64,000 nucleotides of DNA from Dactylorhiza incarnata. Taxonomy: Eukaryota > Streptophyta > Magnoliopsida > Asparagales > Orchidaceae. Below, one piece after another: positions 32,698-44,711 of this stretch (within the stretch, counting starts at the first letter, position 1; each line of letters starts with the position of its first letter). Location of the stretch: contig JAWHQI010000239.1 in the NCBI GenBank assembly GCA_033032865.1, positions 3,010,001 through 3,074,000 on the forward strand, in the 5' to 3' direction. A program made the translations under genes and the position numbers. The notes beneath the pieces were generated by a model. It did not search any database and was not told the DNA's origin. It saw only the letters and a program-made list of their open reading frames with translations.

Positions 32698-35445
32698 GAA
32701 AGGGGTTTGGAAAACTTCCGTTCTTTTCTTTCCTCTTCCCGATGGCTCCGATCTGTTTCGAGAGGGAGATCAAGGCGAGCGAGGGTTTGCGCTGGAATCG
32801 CCGTGCATCGGTGGCTTTGGCCGTCGGAGGGAGCTTGGAGTCGCCGGATTTTTGTTCTCGTCGCCGGGGCTAGGGCTTTGCTCGGCTCTCCTCGTGTTGG
32901 TCACGACCCGGCGAGTCGCCAGTTGAATCCGAGGCAAGAAAACTCTTCACTTCCTTCTCCTTCATCCCCTTCCCCTCTTTGCTTAACTGAGCTTGGCAGA
33001 TTTTGGTATTAGCAAGGTTCTCCCTGCTATCTATGCTAGGAATCATTCTAGGAAATTATGAAATCCTTTGGACGATTATAGGGTTGCTCTTCAGGCTCCT
33101 TCTAGCTTATATTATTAGAGTTTGTTTGGGGAAATATGGCTGCTGGTTTATCCCCTCCAGATTTCATTATTTGAAATGTTTTTTTTTTTGGGATTTATGG
33201 GTTGGTGGCTGCTGTTTTATATCATAATTAGGGGGCTGCTATATATTTATATGTCCTTCCTACTTGGGTTTATGTTGGGGGCTGCCTCTTATACTTGATA
33301 AATTGGGGGTTGTGATGTTTTTATGTTAGGGGGCTGCTGTATTATTAATTGGGGGGCTGCTCTTTGTTTTTTTTTACTCCCTAATGGGGGCTGCTGCTGT
33401 TATAATCTTTGTTTGGGGCTGCTCTACTTTCCTTCCTTGTTATTGGGGGCTGCTGCTATGTTTTTCTGTTGAGGGTTGGGGCTGCTGCTGTTATAATCTT
33501 TGTTTGGAGCTGATTCTCTTATAATTGCATAGTTGGGGCTACCTTATTTTCATGTCTAATTGGAGGGGGCTGCTATTATTAAATCTGCTTCTATAATACC
33601 TTGATTTGGGGGTGCTATTGCGACATCTGATTGGGGATGCAGTATTGTATCCTGCTGTCTTTTCATGGGGCTGTGCTTGTTTGATTTCAGTTGGGGCTGC
33701 CCTTTTTGCTTTCTTTTTTTTTGGGCTGCTGTTGTTTCTTGGTTGGGTCTGCTGTCTTTAGCTTGGGCTGCTGCTGTCCATGGTTGGGCTGCTGCAGTCT
33801 TGTTTGGGTTGCTGCTGTATTTGTTTGGGCTGCTGCTGTCTTTGATTGGTGCCATCCTTGTTGGGTTAATTAGGGGCTGCTGCTTGGGGTATGCTACCTT
33901 GGCCTTGGGTAGCATAAATTCCGATCTTTTAAATTGGGGCTGCTGTATGTATAATTCCTTGTTGGTTATATGGGGGTTGCTTCTTAAGTTTTGATTATAT
34001 GGGGGCTGATGTTTATACTCTGATTTTTGGGCTGCCTCCTTGCTCTTGAATTGGGGGGCTGCTCCTTGATGATTTGGGGCTGCTCTTGCTTCCTGTGCAT
34101 TTTGTTGAGGGCTGCTGCTGTATTTATATTATGAGGGGCTGCTTTTGTTTCCTTTTGATCTAATGGGGGACTGATGCTGTTTGTTTGTTAAGGGGGAGCT
34201 GCTCCTTGAGTTTGGTTATGCTAGTCCCGAATCGTGATTACGTGTTTAAATTCTGCATATTTACTTGGCTAAATATTGTTGGACTTGTTTGCATTGGAAT
34301 GATGGGTACAGGGAACAATGAGGTCCTCCATCATAGTTATGTTAATAGTGGTTGGTGGGGGCGATGAGACCACCACCACGGCGCCTTTATTTAGTTGGGG
34401 TGAATGTCCCCTTTATGTGAGTGGATAGTGACATTGTTTTGGGTCCGCCACCACCTGTCCATGTTTGCATTATATGCCAAGTTTAGTTATGCTCTTTCTT
34501 ATTGGGCTGGTTTTATGCGGGATCTTCCTAACCTTCTATTACTGAAGTCTTTATATAAGCGTATATATATATATAGTTATATATATGTGTATATGTATAT
34601 ATATATGTATTTATATACCCTCTTCAGCTTGGTTATGTCACTGGTTACTTCTCCTGCTCTTACTTTTACCTATGCTGTTTTCTTGCACCCTTTGGGCTGA
34701 GGCATTCTTTTCTTATGAATGCCTCAGGTTCAGGTTTGTAGCTGCCGCCAGAGTTCGAGCGGGGTCGTACTGTTCGTTGTCGAGGCCTTCCCTCTCTTGT
34801 GGGTAAGGATTCAGCTCCTTTTTGTTGTAGCTTGTCTTTTGCCTGTTGCTTGTTCGCCTGCGGGTTCGTGTCAGATGTTGACGCCCGTATGGCTTGTTGT
34901 TTGGTTTACTTGCTACTACTACTGCTAGTTTTCCTTTACTGCTACTCGGTTATTTGTATATGTACACTCTGGGAAAAGCCGATTTTGCTGATTATTAATG
35001 CAGTTCTTTTGACATTATAAAAAGTTAACCTTTTAACTGTTTGTTGCATTACTATTAAGTATCACTTATTTGCAAATCGTAAAACAGAATATAATGATAT
35101 TTCTTTATTATATACTAAATGTAGATCGGCGATCGCCCTGGAGACGTCTCTGGTCTTCAGCGCCGTTAGGTATAAAGTGGACTTATTTTCTTCCGCTGCG
35201 TATGCTTGTCTTTTATAAGGAGCGGCTAGATAAACCGCAGGGCCGAGGGACACGGCTTCCTAATCTAATGAAAATAATCTTAAAAGATAATTCTTTTATA
35301 AATTCACATTTTTTTTGTGAAGAAGTTCGTTTGATTGCTCGCCTGAACGTCCGTAGTTGTCCCCTACTGGACGTGGCATCACGACGCGTGTTTTTCCCTT
35401 TACTCTGATATTATAATATCTTTCGGGAAAATACGGGTTGTGACA
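32154..35445 (+). mobile_element. 3' LTR of element D
   Basis: 3292 bp, almost identical to the 5' LTR. The length difference is mostly the (AT)23 run at 32649-32694. It is preceded by TTCGGGGCGAAAC and GGAGGGGTAGC (32122-32153). It contains the GGGGCTGCTG array at 33180-34205. Confidence 0.93.
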
Positions 35446-36448
35446 CCCGGTGAGGTGATGACCACACCCAGAGTCCACTATCCAATCGTCCTGATAGTTG
35501 ATAGAAGTCATAGCCCTAACACACGTGCTCGTCATGAATGCACCTCCACCACCCCAACTACCTTCAGAATTGGAACCAACCTCCTCCTTCCCTACAGCAT
35601 GCCATGGCTGAAGATTGACCTTGCAGTCTCTTTTGAAATGACCAAGCTTGTTGCACCTGATGCATCTAGGTCAATCCTGCTTCTTCCCTTCACGCTTAGG
35701 AGCATAGCTCCTCTCCTGCTGATATGAAGTAGACGGACCATCATCTCCAGATGTCTTCTTCTTCTTGTCCCATCTCTTCTTCTTGCCAAATAAGAGAACC
35801 TCACCTTCTCCCCCAGAGACAGATATCCCAGCCATTTGCTTAGCCAAACTTTCCTGCGAAGCAATTAGGTTCTCCAGCTCCAGCAACAAAGGCTGATTGG
35901 CCCAGCCTTAAACAGAAGTAACAAAGGCCACATACTCCCTCCGCAAGTCGTGGATTATGTGCCTCTTCAGCTTAGCTTCTGAGATAGGCTCATCCGGGTC
36001 CATAGCCGATATCTCTACGCAGAGGTTCTTCATCTTCAAGACGAACATTGAGATAAAAATCCACCTGAGTTGGTTTCGTCAACTCATTCTCCAAGAACTG
36101 TAGCCTAACTACATTCTTCTTATTGAACAAGCCATCCAAGGCTGTCCAAATCTCAGCAACTGATCCACACCCGACGATGTGATCAAACAACTCTGGAATG
36201 ATATCTCTCTTGAGAGTGAACTCCACCTTATCATTCGTTCTCCTCCAAGCCTTCACGAGCTCAGCATTCCCGTCAGCAGGAACAACAACTTGTCTTGCTT
36301 CTCCTCCTACAACCTCCCACAAGTCCTCGCCAAGGAGATAACTCTCCATGCAAGACTTCCACTTCTTGAAGTTAGTCTGCGTAAGGAGCTCAATACCAAA
36401 TCCTCTAGCATATCCTCCTTCCATTGCTATCCCACTGATTGCTAACAA
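35446..36448 (-). pseudogene. gag and protease start of element E
   Basis: On the minus strand from ATG 36448 (or an in-frame ATG 24 bases later): a copia gag of UBN2/DUF4219 type (FKKWKSCMESYLL at about 36350, TALDGLFNKKNVVRLQFLENEL at about 36100), stop near 35990 and a break. A second part (35889-35592) has a basic linker, an in-frame TGA at 35671 and a CCHC knuckle C-IR-C-NKLG-H-FKRD-C (about 35668-35627). The protease motif DSGCGHHLTG (35446-35475) follows and is cut by D exactly there. Confidence 0.88.
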
Positions 36449-36500
36449 CTTGAGAAACCCGAGAGAAGTATCAGCAATTTCTGCTCAGCAACCTCATCAA

Positions 36501-36516
36501 CCTCCCTCTGATACCA
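36501..36516 (-). other. Primer binding site of element E
   Basis: The minus strand reads TGGTATCAGAGGGAGG directly next to the LTR end; it is complementary to initiator methionine tRNA. Confidence 0.9.
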
Positions 36517-37289
36517 TGTTAAAAAACCTTGAGTTCCGGAGGTGAAGTAAAAATGCGGAACACACTTCACAAATTTTTTCACAAGTGTAGCACAAAAATG
36601 ACAATGGGAAGAACGAATAGTGCTATAGTATTAACTATGTCTTCAAAATTTCACGGTATACATAGCGAGACATGATTCATAAGAATCACGGAGGAGAGAA
36701 GCACAAAACACAAATGTAAACAAGCTGCTGCGATCTGACACTTGAGACCACCAGAACGTGCGAACAGACAAGCCAGATGGTAGCACCTGAGACCGCGCGA
36801 ACAGAGTACAAGCCGCACCTGCCAGACCGCAACCACAGACCACTAACCTGCTGCTTTATTCCTCTGCTGAAAACAAATAGTTCGCACTTCTTGATCACCC
36901 AGACCGCGCGGTCTTGATCACAGAAGAACCCACAAACTCTGAACAAAGAACTGCTACCTGCTACAGACCGCAACTCAAATCGCCTGGCCACTTAAGACCG
37001 CCTGATCAACTGAGTCCACTGCACAGACCCAGAATACCTAAACACAGTCTGCTCGGACTAGTTTATTCAAAGCTGGAAGAAGGGAGACAAGCTAACCGCG
37101 AGCTGCAAGCCGCTAACCTGCGAACACAGAAACCGGTCAGACAAAGATTGTTGGGAATCCTGCTCACATGATTCCTGATTTAAAGAAGTCAACAAGTCAA
37201 GAATACTTCACTTTGTATTTGACATATCATCTAGTTCATGCTTGCAGGAATCGACAATATGTCATGTACTTTAGTCATTTTACCAAGTA

Positions 37290-37735
37290 CTATATCGTCG
37301 TGAAGAACAGGCGATATCGTCGACAATGCGTGCTTATCGTCGTAATGACGGGCAGAGCAGAGAAGCAAAGTACTTGTCTCGTCGACCGCTGAGACATGGC
37401 GAGATCGTCGATCAAAGAATGGCGATCGTCGAACGGAGGATGGCAAGTTCGTCGATCGCAGAATGCTGTTCGTCGAACGTAGAGAAGACAGAGGACATCG
37501 TCTTGTGTAATTCATGTCGTCGAGAGAATACATGATCACGACGACATGATGCAAGAAGGAAGCTCACGACGACACTGTCAGAAAAAGAAGATCGTCGTAT
37601 ATACAGAATCGCCAGGATATCTTGTATCGTTGAGATACCAGCATCAGGGGCAGAGGCAAGAAGATTTGAAGGACTGCTAAAAGCTCAAGGCATGAAGATG
37701 TACATATCGTCGAGACAGAATTCAAACGTCGCAGC
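37290..37735. repeat. TCGTCGA array upstream of the solo-LTR TATA box
   Basis: At least fourteen ATCGTCGA, TTCGTCGA or CGTCGTGA-like words, with some inverted copies (ACGACGACAT), lie in the 150-590 bp before TATAAAAA. Neighbouring sequence is unremarkable. Confidence 0.8.
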
Positions 37736-37879
37736 GTGCTGTCTGCATTTAATACCGCCGCTTGATTGTCCAATCAACGCGTGCACTTAAGGAATAGAGC
37801 TATGATGGCGTGCTCTTTTGAATTGGGCGTCTGACAGAAAAGGACATTGATTATGTCCGTTGAGCAGTGTTCTCTGTTC

Positions 37880-37887
37880 TATAAAAA
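37880..37887 (+). promoter_or_regulatory. TATA box of the Sirevirus solo LTR
   Basis: TATAAAAA downstream of the TCGTCGA array. Confidence 0.65.
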
Positions 37888-38217
37888 GGAACGAAGGGTG
37901 CCCTAGGAACTCTCTTGAAATATAAGAGCAAGGAAGTATCCCGCCGCTACTCTTGAACAATATATTCTGCGGAGAAGAAGAAGGACAAGTAGAGAGCAAG
38001 CATCAAGTGCTCTCAAAAGAATCAGTCATCATCATCATCGACTGAAGAGTAGCCGATCAACACCAGGCAAATGAAGTGAAGGCTGAAGAAGATCCAGCGC
38101 TAAATCTCCAAATCAAGAAGCATCTTCTTCAACCTAAAGAAGCCGATCTCCATCAGGCTAAGTCGCCTATCACCATCCGGAAGAAGAAGCAGTTTTATTT
38201 ACTGTAATCTCTTGTAA

Positions 38218-38485
38218 GACATGCGGGTCCGACACCGTCTAGCTTGAGGGCTGGAGAGCTGTGATGCTTGAGAGCCAGGGCAGTGCACTTGCGGGTGCGA
38301 TTTGTCGAGCTTGAGGGCTCGGGCGCAGTAGGGGCTTGAGGGCCCAGGCTGTAGGCACAGGACTTGCGGGTCTGTGTTGTGTAGGGCTTGCGGGCCTGAG
38401 TGTCGAGCTTGCGGGCTCAGGGGCAGTAGGGGCTTGCGGGCCTAAGCTGTTGGACTTGCGGGTCCGTGGTGTAAGGCTTGAGGTC
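38218..38485 (+). repeat. GGCTTGCGGGCC array in the solo LTR
   Basis: About twelve degenerate copies of GGRCTTG(C/A)GGGYC, 17-25 bp apart, lie downstream of the TATA box, in the presumed transcribed part of the LTR. Confidence 0.8.
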
Positions 38486-39295
38486 CTGGAGTTTTTGGCG
38501 GCGTTTGCCGAGCCTAGCACACTGCTAGGTAGGCGGACAGGGAAAGAGGACTACTCAAGACACCCGATCTTGAGGAACCTCTATAGATCATTGTGTGCTT
38601 TATGTGGTTTGTTCTTTATTTCTTATATCTATTAACCAGAAAGAAAGAAAAACCTAAAGGGGGACTTTATACGAAGAAAAACCTATTCACCCCCCCCCCC
38701 TCTAGGTGATTAAGTAGACACCCCATAAACAACAAAGATCTCAGACCGCACGACCTCAAAGTGAGACCGGCACAATCAAGCCAACTTTGGTTCTTATAGT
38801 TCTCGTTATTAATGATGGGCCCTGCACCACTATTTATAGGCGAGAAGACGAATGTCGTCACTGCATAAAACGAGATACAATAACTGCCCATCAGATCGTG
38901 AGCGGTCTCGCAAAGCAGACCGCCCGAGCTCAGCATATCTCACAGCTCCTTATTAAACCATACGGTTATCACAAACCGCCCGGTTACCGCGGTCTCCATA
39001 AAGCAGACCGCCCGGTCTTATTGCATAAGCAAAGAACTTCTTTAGTAACCCAGGCCAACAAGAGCAACATGTCAGACCACCTGGTCACTGCAAGAAGGCA
39101 GACCTACTTGTACATCTGACCGACTTCAACAAGCCACCAGAACAAACCCGCGCGAGCTACTTGGAACCAGCGATCTCCCAGATCAGACCGCCCGGACAGA
39201 ACCGCCCAGAGTACCAGTGCAGACCGCGCGGTCTCTGCGGTCTCCAACCTCCAAACCACCCAACACTAATCCACTTCCACTTCAAAAATTTAACA

Positions 39296-40522
39296 ACTTT
39301 GTATGTAAGCCGGTGTCAGACGTGCGCCTTAGTGAAGGCGGAATGCCAAAGGCCGGGTGGATTCTTGAAACCTCTTCCTATCCCCGAGTGGAAATTTGAC
39401 GACATCTCCATGGAATTTGTGCATGGTTTACCTCGATCACTGCAAGGTAACTATGCGATTTGTGTAATTGTGAATCGCCTGACCAAGGTAGCCCACTTCA
39501 TTCCAAATCGGAAGGACAATAGCGTGGAGAAGCTCGTGGTGCTTTATGTTCAAAACATTGTGCGGTTGCACGGAATTCCAAAGAGCATCATTAGTGATCA
39601 CGATGGACGATTCAAATCCAAGGACTGGAGGTTAGTGCAGCGAAGTTTGGGCACAAAATTGAAGTTTAGCACCGCGTTCTATCCGCAGACCGATGGCCAA
39701 ACGGAGAGAACGAATCGTGCGATGGAGGACATGTTAATAATGTGTGCACTCGATTTCAGTAAAAGTTGGGAAGACCACCTCTTCATGGTGGAGTTTGCCT
39801 ACAACAATAGTTTCCAGGCGAGTATCAAAATGGCGCCATACAAGGCTTTGTATGGAAGGAGGTGTCGAACGCCGATGTCTTGGATAGAGGCGGGAGACAC
39901 CCAGTTGTTAGGAAAAGAAGTGGTGGCAGACGCTTGTGAGTTGGTGCGAACGATCCAGGAGCGCATTAAGGTTGCTCAGGATTGGCAGGCAAAGTACTTT
40001 AATGCATGCCACAGAAATGTGGAGTTTGCGGTGGGCGACATGGTCTACTTGAAGATTAAGCCGTTCAAAGGCGTTTCGCGAATTCGACGACTCAAGAAAT
40101 TGAGTCCAAGATATTTGGGTACGTTTAAGGTTACAGAGGGCATAGGAGAAGCGGCCTATCGGTTGGCGTTGTCCATAGAGCTAAGCGGATTACATGATGT
40201 ATTTCATGTTTCGGTGCTGAGGAAAGCATTGGTGGAGCCGGACGATGTGGTTGAGTCTTCGACAGTTCCTGTAACCAAAGATCTGAGGATGATAGTTCGT
40301 CCGGTTTGCGTGGAGGGTTCTAAAGTCCGGCAGTTGCGGAACAAAGAGGTCAAGCTGGTGAAAGTGCGTTGGGATAATTGCGGACGAGATGAGTTCTCGT
40401 GGGAGCGAGAGCAAACAATGCGGGATAACTTTCCGGAACTGATCGTTTCAGGTATGTGTTTTAGTTGTGCTTTCGTTAACGTTTTAAATTTTGAGGACGA
40501 AATTCTTTTAAGGGGGTGGATT
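39296..40522 (+). pseudogene. pol of element B, part 2: integrase and chromodomain-like tail
   Basis: The frame (from 39302) starts with CQTC, the CC half of the integrase zinc finger whose HH half lies before E. The core has SMEFVHGLP (Glu at codon 39413 where the family has catalytic Asp), SDHDGRF (second Asp) and DGQTERT (Glu). DVFHVSVLRKALV (40196) and a chromodomain-like end with VRQLRNKEVKLVKV and FPELI (to about 40444) follow. There is no stop before the LTR: the frame continues through the polypurine tract AAGGGGGTGG to a TAG-type end at 40574, inside the 3' LTR. No other stop interrupts this segment, unlike part 1. Confidence 0.9.
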
Positions 40523-42796
40523 TGTAACACCCCAGGTTTGCTGTATCTCGAAGCTAGCGCCGGCGTTAGGTGTTAACACAGGCGTTAGCTGCAACCCTTT
40601 TGCGATGGTGTTAGTCGAAGGAAGTTTCATCGAAGGGAGTTCGTCGAAGGGAGTTCGACGAAGGGAGTTCATCGAACGGAGTTCGACGAAGAGAGTTCGG
40701 AACCGTTGGGATATTGAATTGGCTTCGTTCGTCGAAGGGAGTTCGACGAAGGGGGTTCCTCGAAGGGAGTTCGACGAAAAAAGTTTGACGAAGAGAGTTC
40801 GACGGAGAGAGTTCAGAACCGTCGGGCCGCTGAGTTGCCTTCATTCATCGAAGGAAGTTTCGTCGAAGGGAGTTTGACGAAGGGAGTTCGTCGAACGGAG
40901 TTTGACGAGGAGAGTTCGATGAAGAGAGTTCGGAACCGTTGGGTCGTTGAGTTGGCTTCGTTCGTCGAAGGAAGTTTCGTCGAAGGGAGTTCGACGAAGG
41001 GAGTTCGTCGAAGGGTGTTTGTCGAAGGGAGTTTGACGAAGAGCTAACGCGGGCGCTAGCACTAACGCCGACGTTAGCTAACGGAACCTGTTCCGTAAGT
41101 AGCATTTCCTAGACGTTCGATCTATCTGGATCTTGATCCTACGGTCTAGATAAGTGCGTCCTAAGGTTTTGTTTAGGGTAGAGAGGTTCTATTCTCTTTT
41201 CGTTAAGTCCCTTGTATTTTTGGAGGCGTAGAAGAGAGGTAGGGTTTGGAGGAAGAAGAAGGCTAGATCCGCCATTGTTGGAGCACCGGAGCTCCGTTCG
41301 CCGATCTGAGACCAGATCCGTGGAGAGGACTAGAAGGCGCTTCTTTCTATCCATGCCTTTCAACCGATCCATGGCGAGGAAGAGAACTCTTAGGGTAACG
41401 ACATCTCTCCTCCCGGTTTTAGGATGCGTGCATGGCATCTATGCTTTTACTTTCTCTTTTATGAAATTTATGGCACCAGATCTCTCAAATGAGAGGGGTT
41501 TGGGTCGCCTTGGTTCAAGAAGAACCATCGGGTTGATTGAGTCCATCCCCGACATAATTTTGCACTAGAGATCCGCTCCATAAGTGGATTAGGCATTTTG
41601 GGTGAAGCCGAAATCATGACCGGTGGTCCGATTCGGTGATGTTGCTTAACGTGCATTTTAGGGATTTTTCTAGAAATCCGATGACGGCGAAAACGTCGTA
41701 TGTGTTGCCCTTATGTTCATGTGAGAATGAACGTTGGTTTGGAAAGGGTAATTTTTATGTGTATGTGAGGCGTGGTTTGTCTTTGTGGTCTGTTGGCTAG
41801 CCCGTGAATGCTTGGATTCATGTGGGGAGAGTGTCTCGGCCAGACAAGTCCCCTTCTGGGCCGTGGCGAGAACAAGTATGTTGATGCGCCCATTGGCAAG
41901 ATGAGCCATGTAACGGGTGAGGTCTCAGTGGAGTTCTTGGGTTTTGGCTTAGTGATTGTGGCGAGAATAAGTATGCTGATGCTCCCGTTGGCTTGATGAG
42001 CCATGTAAGTGGTGAGGTCTCAGTGGAGTTCTTGGCCTTGGGCTTGTACGCCCGTGGGGGAAAAGATAAGTACCCTTGGTTTGTTATGAAATGTTGATGT
42101 GTGTTGTTATGTAAGAAGCATACATGCCATTGGGTGCCTTGGGTGAAACCCAGGTTTGCATACATGCTGCATTGCTAGATCCCCTTACTTTTATTGCTCA
42201 TCATAGAAACGTGGATGATGATTGTGACACTCATGCCTGTCGTGTTTATGTTAATACCGTTTATTACATTTGCATACGAAGTGCTGACTTGCAGGGTTAT
42301 GTAGTTCCCCGGGGTCCGCTAGGACGGCCGGGAGGAGGGGTGTTGTTACACTGTTGTTGGTCAGCCAAAGCTGACCCTCATTATACCATTCTTCGTGATT
42401 TGGATGCAGGGCAAGGATCATAGGCTGGACCTAGCTCGCCGGCCAGAAAGGCCTAAGCTTCATGAAGTGCAATTTTCATGCTTTCTTGTTTGATAATGAT
42501 GTTTTTACCTGTTCCGTCTTGCATGCCGAGGTAGCTTGGGATTGTGATGATCTGTTGAACATTTCCATGCCCTGTTTGTTTTGACTTGAGTATGAGTTTT
42601 GTAAGACCTTAGGGCCGTAGTAATCTTATGTAGATGTGGACAACTTCTGTGGTTTATTTAATGTTTCTGCTGTGTTGGTTCTGAGTTTTGAGATGGTTAG
42701 ATCTATATCACTTTTTAATACTAAAGCTGTGGCGATTATATGTTGTGGGGTCCCGGCCGGACTTATATTATATAGTCATTGCAGGGAGGTGTTACA
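40523..42796 (+). mobile_element. 3' LTR of element B
   Basis: 2274 bp, TGTAACACCCC to GGTGTTACA, followed by the AATGT target copy. Many single-base differences from the 5' LTR are visible, more than between the LTRs of C or D. It carries the TTCGTCGAA array at 40612-41045 and the GAA-loop hairpin near 42140. Confidence 0.92.
40612..41045. repeat. TTCGTCGAA / TTCGACGAA array in the B 3' LTR
   Basis: Same unit as at 6770-7218, flanked by the same GCGTTAGC and GCTAACGC blocks (40550-40595 and 41043-41085). Confidence 0.85.
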
Positions 42797-42801
42797 AATG
42801 T

Positions 42802-44711
42802 TTTGGTGGTTGGAAGAAATTTTGTAAAATCTTAAGTAAAAATCGGCATCTCGTCCCGTCGATCGACCCCCTAGCCCATCAATCTACGGGAGAGAGCAGG
42901 GAGTTCAAGTCTGTTGATCTTCTAAGTAAGAATCGAGGGGACCTCCCGTCGATCGGGCTCTCGTCCCGTCGATCGGGCTCTCTTCCAGCCGATTTTCTTT
43001 GAAGCTTCCAGTCGACTTTTGTTAAGTCTTCCCGTCGATTTTTAAGAGGTCTTTCTGTCGATTTCATCGCATATCCAGAATTGTTTCATCAATAATTTAA
43101 GTCTTTTTTGCCAGGGTATTCTCAGGTGTCTTAAATTATGATGTTGAGCGTTTTGAGTTCATTTGTTGAGACTTTAGGTGAAGTTGTGTTTTATTCGCTG
43201 GGATCACCCAAGTACTCTACTGGATCATCTTAATCCAGTTTCTTTAGGCTCCAGTTAGCATTTTGAGCCTCCCAAACATTTCTATTATGACTAATTGGAT
43301 TGTTTCATCATGTAATCTAAGGTAATTTTCCCTCATCTTGAGCATGATATATGGTTGATCATGTGGTTGTTGTCTGATTAGTCAAGATAAGTGAAATCAT
43401 GTGTTTCTTTCTCTTGGAATTTTATTGCTTCATGATTCATGTATAACCCTCCGTGAATGCCAAATCAAGTATGTTGCTGATAAGTATAAATTGGAATGAT
43501 TTCTTTTACTTATATACTAGAGTGTGGGTGGATTTATCAGGCCCCCACCACAGTGGCCTTTTATACTGGAGTGTGGGTGGGTTTATCAGGCCCCCACCAT
43601 AGTGGCCTATTATACTGGAGTGTGGGTGGATTTATCAGGCCCCCACCACAGTGGCCTTTTATACGGGAGTGTGGATGGATTTACCAGGCCCCTGCCACAA
43701 TGGCCTTTTAAACTGGAGTGTGGGTGGATTTATCAGGCCCCCAACACAGTGTCCTTTTCTACTGGAGTTTGGGTGGATTTATTAGGCCCCCACCACAGTG
43801 ACCTTTTATACTGGAGTGTGGGTGGTATTTTAGGCCCCCACCATAGTGGCTTCTTTTTATACTTTTGGGCTGCGAAGTCCCTTATTCAACAACTTTATTT
43901 ACTTGATGCCCCCGTTTATGGGCTTGCTTTCCTGTGAACCTGTGAATTTATTCAAGTTGATTATGTTAAATCTATGCTTACTCTTGTCTAGTATTTATTC
44001 CTATTGTGTAATAGCTTTCATTCGTATTCTTGCTCTAACTTGCTCCCTTTTGGGTTTAGGCATTCTTTTCTTTTGAGTGCCCCAGGTTCAGGTTCAGGTC
44101 TGTAGCTGCGGCAAGCGGTAGAACTACGGTTAGTTGCAGTTGTCCGTTTCCTCCTCACTATTGTGAGGTAGTTATTTCTTTGCTTTAGCTTTAGTTTTCC
44201 CGTGTTAGACTACTTGCTAGCTTTCTGCTGTTACTGGCTGGTTATCTCCCATACTTGCTCTCTGGGAAGTTTTATGTTAGGTTGCATGAGTTATTTTATG
44301 TATAGCAAATGGCATTCTTGCATAGCATGATTTTATGTAAATGTCACCTACTTTGAAGATCGTAGAAAAATCCTTCTATACCTATACTAAATCTTGAGAT
44401 GTGCTTATCATTGATGGGATGTTCGATCTTCATGCTCATATAGGATAAAATGAAACTATCTTTCCGCTGCGTATGTATAGATTTCTACTCATGGACTAGT
44501 TGATCCACTGGACCGAGGAGCACAATCTTAAGCTAAAAATGTAAATCCTCTATTTAACTCAAACAAATTTAAGTCTTTTTATAAATTTTTGTGAGTAGTG
44601 GCTGCCTGAGTGCATGTAGTTATCCCCTACATGATGTGGCATCATAACGTGTATTTTCTCCCTTGCTCTGATAATATTTATTAAATTCATGGGAAAATGC
44701 GGGTTGTGACA
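42802..44711 (+). mobile_element. 3' LTR of element A, second part
   Basis: Continues the LTR broken at 6681. It holds the second GTCGATCGAC block (42850-43070), a T-rich unique part, the 49-bp tandem repeat (43523-43860) and the end shared with 1233-1970. It closes GGGTTGTGACA at 44711, and AGTAC (44712-44716) would be the target copy, its partner lying left of the window. Confidence 0.88.
43523..43860 (+). repeat. Seven tandem copies of a 49-bp unit in the A LTR
   Basis: TGTGGGTGG starts at 43523, 43572, 43621, 43670, 43719, 43768 and 43817, a constant period of 49; the last copy is shortened internally. Each unit contains GGCCCCCACCACAGTGGCC, with CCAC/GTGG arms. Reading frames over it follow the repeat and are not genes. 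Confidence 0.95.

Larger units (their letters stand above)
18425..35445 (+). mobile_element. Element D: Tekay-like Ty3/gypsy retrotransposon lacking gag and RNase H, interrupted by C
   Basis: LTRs at 18425-21688 and 32154-35445 both open TGTAACGCCCCAGG and close GGGTTGTGACA. Target copies are CCCGC (18420-18424) and CCCGG (35446-35450), one base different. The primer site is at 21691 and the end sequence TTCGGGGCGAAAC at about 32120. Coding content is protease, reverse transcriptase, integrase and chromodomain. The two LTRs are very similar by eye, so D is much younger than B. D lies in E just after the E protease motif. Confidence 0.93.
37149..38734 (+). mobile_element. Solo LTR of Sirevirus type in the E 5' LTR
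   Basis: 1586 bp opening TGTTGGGAATCC and closing AAACAACA, flanked by AAGAT target copies (37144-37148 and 38735-38739). The ATTCACCCCC...CCTCTAGGTG stretch (38687-38708) before the end is typical of Sirevirus LTRs and resembles the end of the G LTR. No internal region remains. TATA box at 37880-37887. Confidence 0.85.
12597..39295 (-). mobile_element. Element E: Ty1/copia retrotransposon on the minus strand, inserted in B integrase
   Basis: Read on the minus strand, the 5' LTR (39295-36517) is followed by a primer site, gag, protease, integrase, reverse transcriptase and RNase H, a polypurine tract GGGGGAG (13740-13752) and the 3' LTR (13739-12597). LTR ends are TGTTAAAT and TTTTTTAACA. 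Target copies are GCTTT (12592-12596) and ACTTT (39296-39300), one base different. The copia order, integrase before reverse transcriptase, is clear. E is itself interrupted by D (between protease and integrase), by a solo LTR (15958-17531) in integrase and by a Sirevirus-type solo LTR in its 5' LTR. Confidence 0.93.
36517..39295 (-). mobile_element. 5' LTR of element E, split by a solo LTR
   Basis: Matches 12597-13739 in two parts, 36517-37148 and 38735-39295. It begins (minus) TGTTAAAT and ends TTTTTTAACA. The TATA box is at 38831-38839 (minus). Confidence 0.9.
6682..42796 (+). mobile_element. Element B: Tekay-like Ty3/gypsy retrotransposon, interrupted by E
   Basis: The 5' LTR (6682-8967) and 3' LTR (40523-42796) both open TGTAACACCCC and close GGTGTTACA, a clean inverted terminal repeat. 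Identical 5-bp target copies AATGT lie at 6677-6681 and 42797-42801. The interior has a methionine-tRNA primer site at 8971, gag (9140-10162), pol (10339-12596, resuming at 39296) and a polypurine tract AAGGGGGTGG (about 40510). Pol order is protease, reverse transcriptase, RNase H, integrase and chromodomain-like tail, as in chromoviruses. E sits inside integrase. Many in-frame stops make B non-autonomous today. Confidence 0.93.

Noticed and set aside
43496..43937. Frames over the 49-bp repeat with repeated IYQAP words
   Set aside because: A 49-bp period shifts frame each unit, so three frames stay open by chance; repeat artefact.
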